Shown here: positions 58,785-59,650 of the stretch, piece after piece
Layout: the number at the start of each line of letters is the position of its first letter
Position numbering within the stretch: the first letter of the stretch is position 1
Assembly: GCF_001700515.1 (NCBI RefSeq)
Contig: NZ_MAUD01000066.1
Coordinates: forward strand, 1-59,650
Source: Streptomyces lushanensis
Lineage (GTDB): Bacteria; Actinomycetota; Actinomycetes; Streptomycetales; Streptomycetaceae
DNA: 59,650 bases
Direction of reading: 5' to 3'
Translations under genes and position numbers: made by a program
The notes under the pieces: model-generated
Told to the model about the DNA's origin: nothing
Databases searched by the model: none
What the model saw: the letters and a program-made list of their open reading frames with translations, nothing else

Positions 58785-59133
58785 CCGTGTCCGACCAGCG
58801 GCGGAGCCTCTGACCACGATCGGTCGGAGGCTCTTGCGCGATCGTTCGGCCGGTGCCGGCGCGTCTCCGCCCCCCCGTGCTCGTACGCGTCCTCGATGTC
58901 CTCCGGCGCCCGACCCATTGTTGCGAACCGCAATTCCTCCGTGGCAATTCGCTCATCTTCTACGAGTCGCCTAGGAAATGCCCTCGTCACCCATTCCTTC
59001 AGTGGAGTTGGTGGATTTCCCGAGGGAGGGTGAGGAACTGTTCACGGTGTCGGCCGACGGGTCGGCAGTAAGAAGTCCGGATTCCGCTTGACCGTCCCTT
59101 GCTCGCCATCCGTACGCACGGAGGAGAACAGAA
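58785..59133. other. Region between tRNA-Val and the secreted solute-binding gene
   Basis: A 12-bp hairpin (GAGCCTCTGACC 58804-58815 with GGTCGGAGGCTC 58822-58833, one G-T pair) is the likely tRNA terminator. The rest (58900-59110) is lower in G+C than the surroundings and should carry the promoter of the next gene. No repeat of the tRNA 3' end, integrase or attachment site was seen, so no integrated element is indicated. Confidence 0.6.
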
Positions 59134-59650
59134 GTGAACGTCAAGTTCCGTATTCGCCTGGCCGCCGCTGCCGGCGCCGCCGCCCTCGGTCTGAGCCTGC
59201 TCACCACCCCCGCATCCGCCGACTCCGAGACCCGCCAGATCGTCGGCGTGGGCGCCGAGGCCACACAGGACGTGGTCAACGCCCTGGGCAATGTCATCCC
59301 CGACCCGAACGGCACCCCGGACAACCAGCTCATCCAGTCGTACGACGCGACGGGCACCACCCCGGTCACCTGCCGTACCGGCGGCGTGATCCCGCGGCCC
59401 AACGGCTCCGCGGCCGGAGTCGAGGCGCTGCGCAACGACCTCAACAACCCCGCCATCAACTGTGTCGACTTCGCCCGCTCCACCCAGCCCCCGGCCGGCA
59501 GCCCCCCGGCCGGCCTGACGTGGATCCCCTTCGCCAAGGACGCGGTGACCGTCGCGGTCCGTTCGGGCAGCGCGCTCAACGACGGCGTGGGCTTCACGAC
59601 CGCTCAGCTCCACGACATCTACACCTGCGTCAAGACCAGCCACAACGGCC
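59134..59650 (+). CDS. Secreted PstS-like solute-binding-type protein (3' end beyond window)
   Basis: At least 172 residues from a GTG at 59134 with GGAGGAG 7 bases upstream. Signal peptide MNVKFRIRLAAAAGAAALGLSLLTTPASA-D, without a lipobox, so the mature protein is released or wall-bound. The mature part begins ETRQIVGVGAEATQDVVNAL and has IQSYDATGTTPVTCRTGGVIPRPNGSAAGVEALRN and VDFARSTQPP, with the end reaching GVGFTTAQLHDIYTC. The pattern of an early GxGS/A-type loop and a substrate loop near PRPNGSAAG is that of PstS-like binding proteins. No transport genes are visible. Confidence 0.8.
   Translation, partial: MNVKFRIRLAAAAGAAALGLSLLTTPASADSETRQIVGVGAEATQDVVNALGNVIPDPNGTPDNQLIQSYDATGTTPVTCRTGGVIPRPNGSAAGVEALRNDLNNPAINCVDFARSTQPPAGSPPAGLTWIPFAKDAVTVAVRSGSALNDGVGFTTAQLHDIYTCVKTSHNG

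Noticed and set aside
58713..59133. Possible integration site at tRNA-Val
   Set aside because: No repeat of the tRNA 3' end, no integrase and no change in gene style follow; the next gene is an ordinary secreted protein.
1..59650. CRISPR arrays, insertion sequences, prophage or biosynthetic mega-enzymes
   Set aside because: No regularly spaced repeats, transposase motifs, phage structural genes or modular synthase domains were seen on either strand.

Overview
The window looks like a chromosomal core region of a Streptomyces (or very close actinobacterium). The evidence is very high G+C, many GTG starts behind GGAGG-type ribosome sites, TTA codons that are rare enough to notice, SCO2400-family, DUF3145, DUF3052 and DUF4429 proteins, and the actinobacterial fabD-fabH-acpP-fabF cluster next to the PucR-type activator FasR. 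No phage, insertion sequence, integrase, CRISPR array or rRNA was seen. The first 207 bases contain a perfect 63-bp inverted repeat that breaks the reading frame of a xylulokinase gene. The window therefore probably starts at a contig end with a fold-back artefact. The last gene runs off the right edge.

Layout. 0-2.4 kb: truncated xylB, a small YtxH-like protein, two tRNA-Asn and one CAT-anticodon tRNA. 2.7-11.4 kb: a lipoprotein, a two-helix membrane protein carrying a PstS-like solute-binding domain, a secreted esterase, a lone ATP-grasp enzyme, and a minus-strand pair made of an MreB-like actin homologue and a GAF histidine kinase, both with eroded nucleotide-binding motifs. 11.5-26.8 kb: an SCO2400-family protein, a MarR/oxidoreductase/Ohr stress group, a secreted M14 carboxypeptidase, an EI24 membrane protein, a pyroglutamyl-peptidase homologue with Ser in place of the catalytic Cys, and a sugar module (TetR, GH3-PA14 glucosidase, aldose 1-epimerase, SGNH lipoprotein). 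26.9-31.8 kb: the type II fatty acid synthase operon fabD-fabH-acpP-fabF and fasR. 32-40.9 kb: pirin, a beta-lactamase-fold hydrolase, a MerR/aldo-keto reductase pair with a textbook MerR promoter, a DUF4429-SHOCT protein, a TTA-containing DUF1023 hydrolase, a TetR/MFS efflux pair with palindromic operators, and an I36-type inhibitor. 41-45.5 kb: aceE, DUF3052 and an AhpE-type peroxiredoxin. 45.6-55 kb: a Ter stress locus (two TerD, a DUF475/TerC membrane protein, a TerA-like protein, a TerD with a repeat tail, then CitE-like lyase, PRTase-TRSP-StiP fusion and HAD phosphatase in overlapping frames). 55-59.65 kb: a zinc-ribbon protein, a His-tailed DUF4383 membrane protein, a coiled-coil protein, a DUF4097 lipoprotein, tRNA-Val and a truncated secreted solute-binding-like protein.

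How it works together. Most of the window is housekeeping: fatty acid initiation and elongation under FasR, pyruvate dehydrogenase E1, and tRNAs. Stress functions are scattered through it (Ohr, AhpE, aldo-keto reductase, Ter). The Ter block combines metal-binding surface-type TerD proteins with the enzyme set previously proposed to make a nucleoside-like metabolite; here two of its genes are fused. The least explained parts are the eroded MreB-like/kinase pair, the PstS-domain membrane receptor with a TTA codon, and the Cys-to-Ser pyroglutamyl-peptidase homologue.

All identities rest on reading motifs and gene order by eye; no database search was run.
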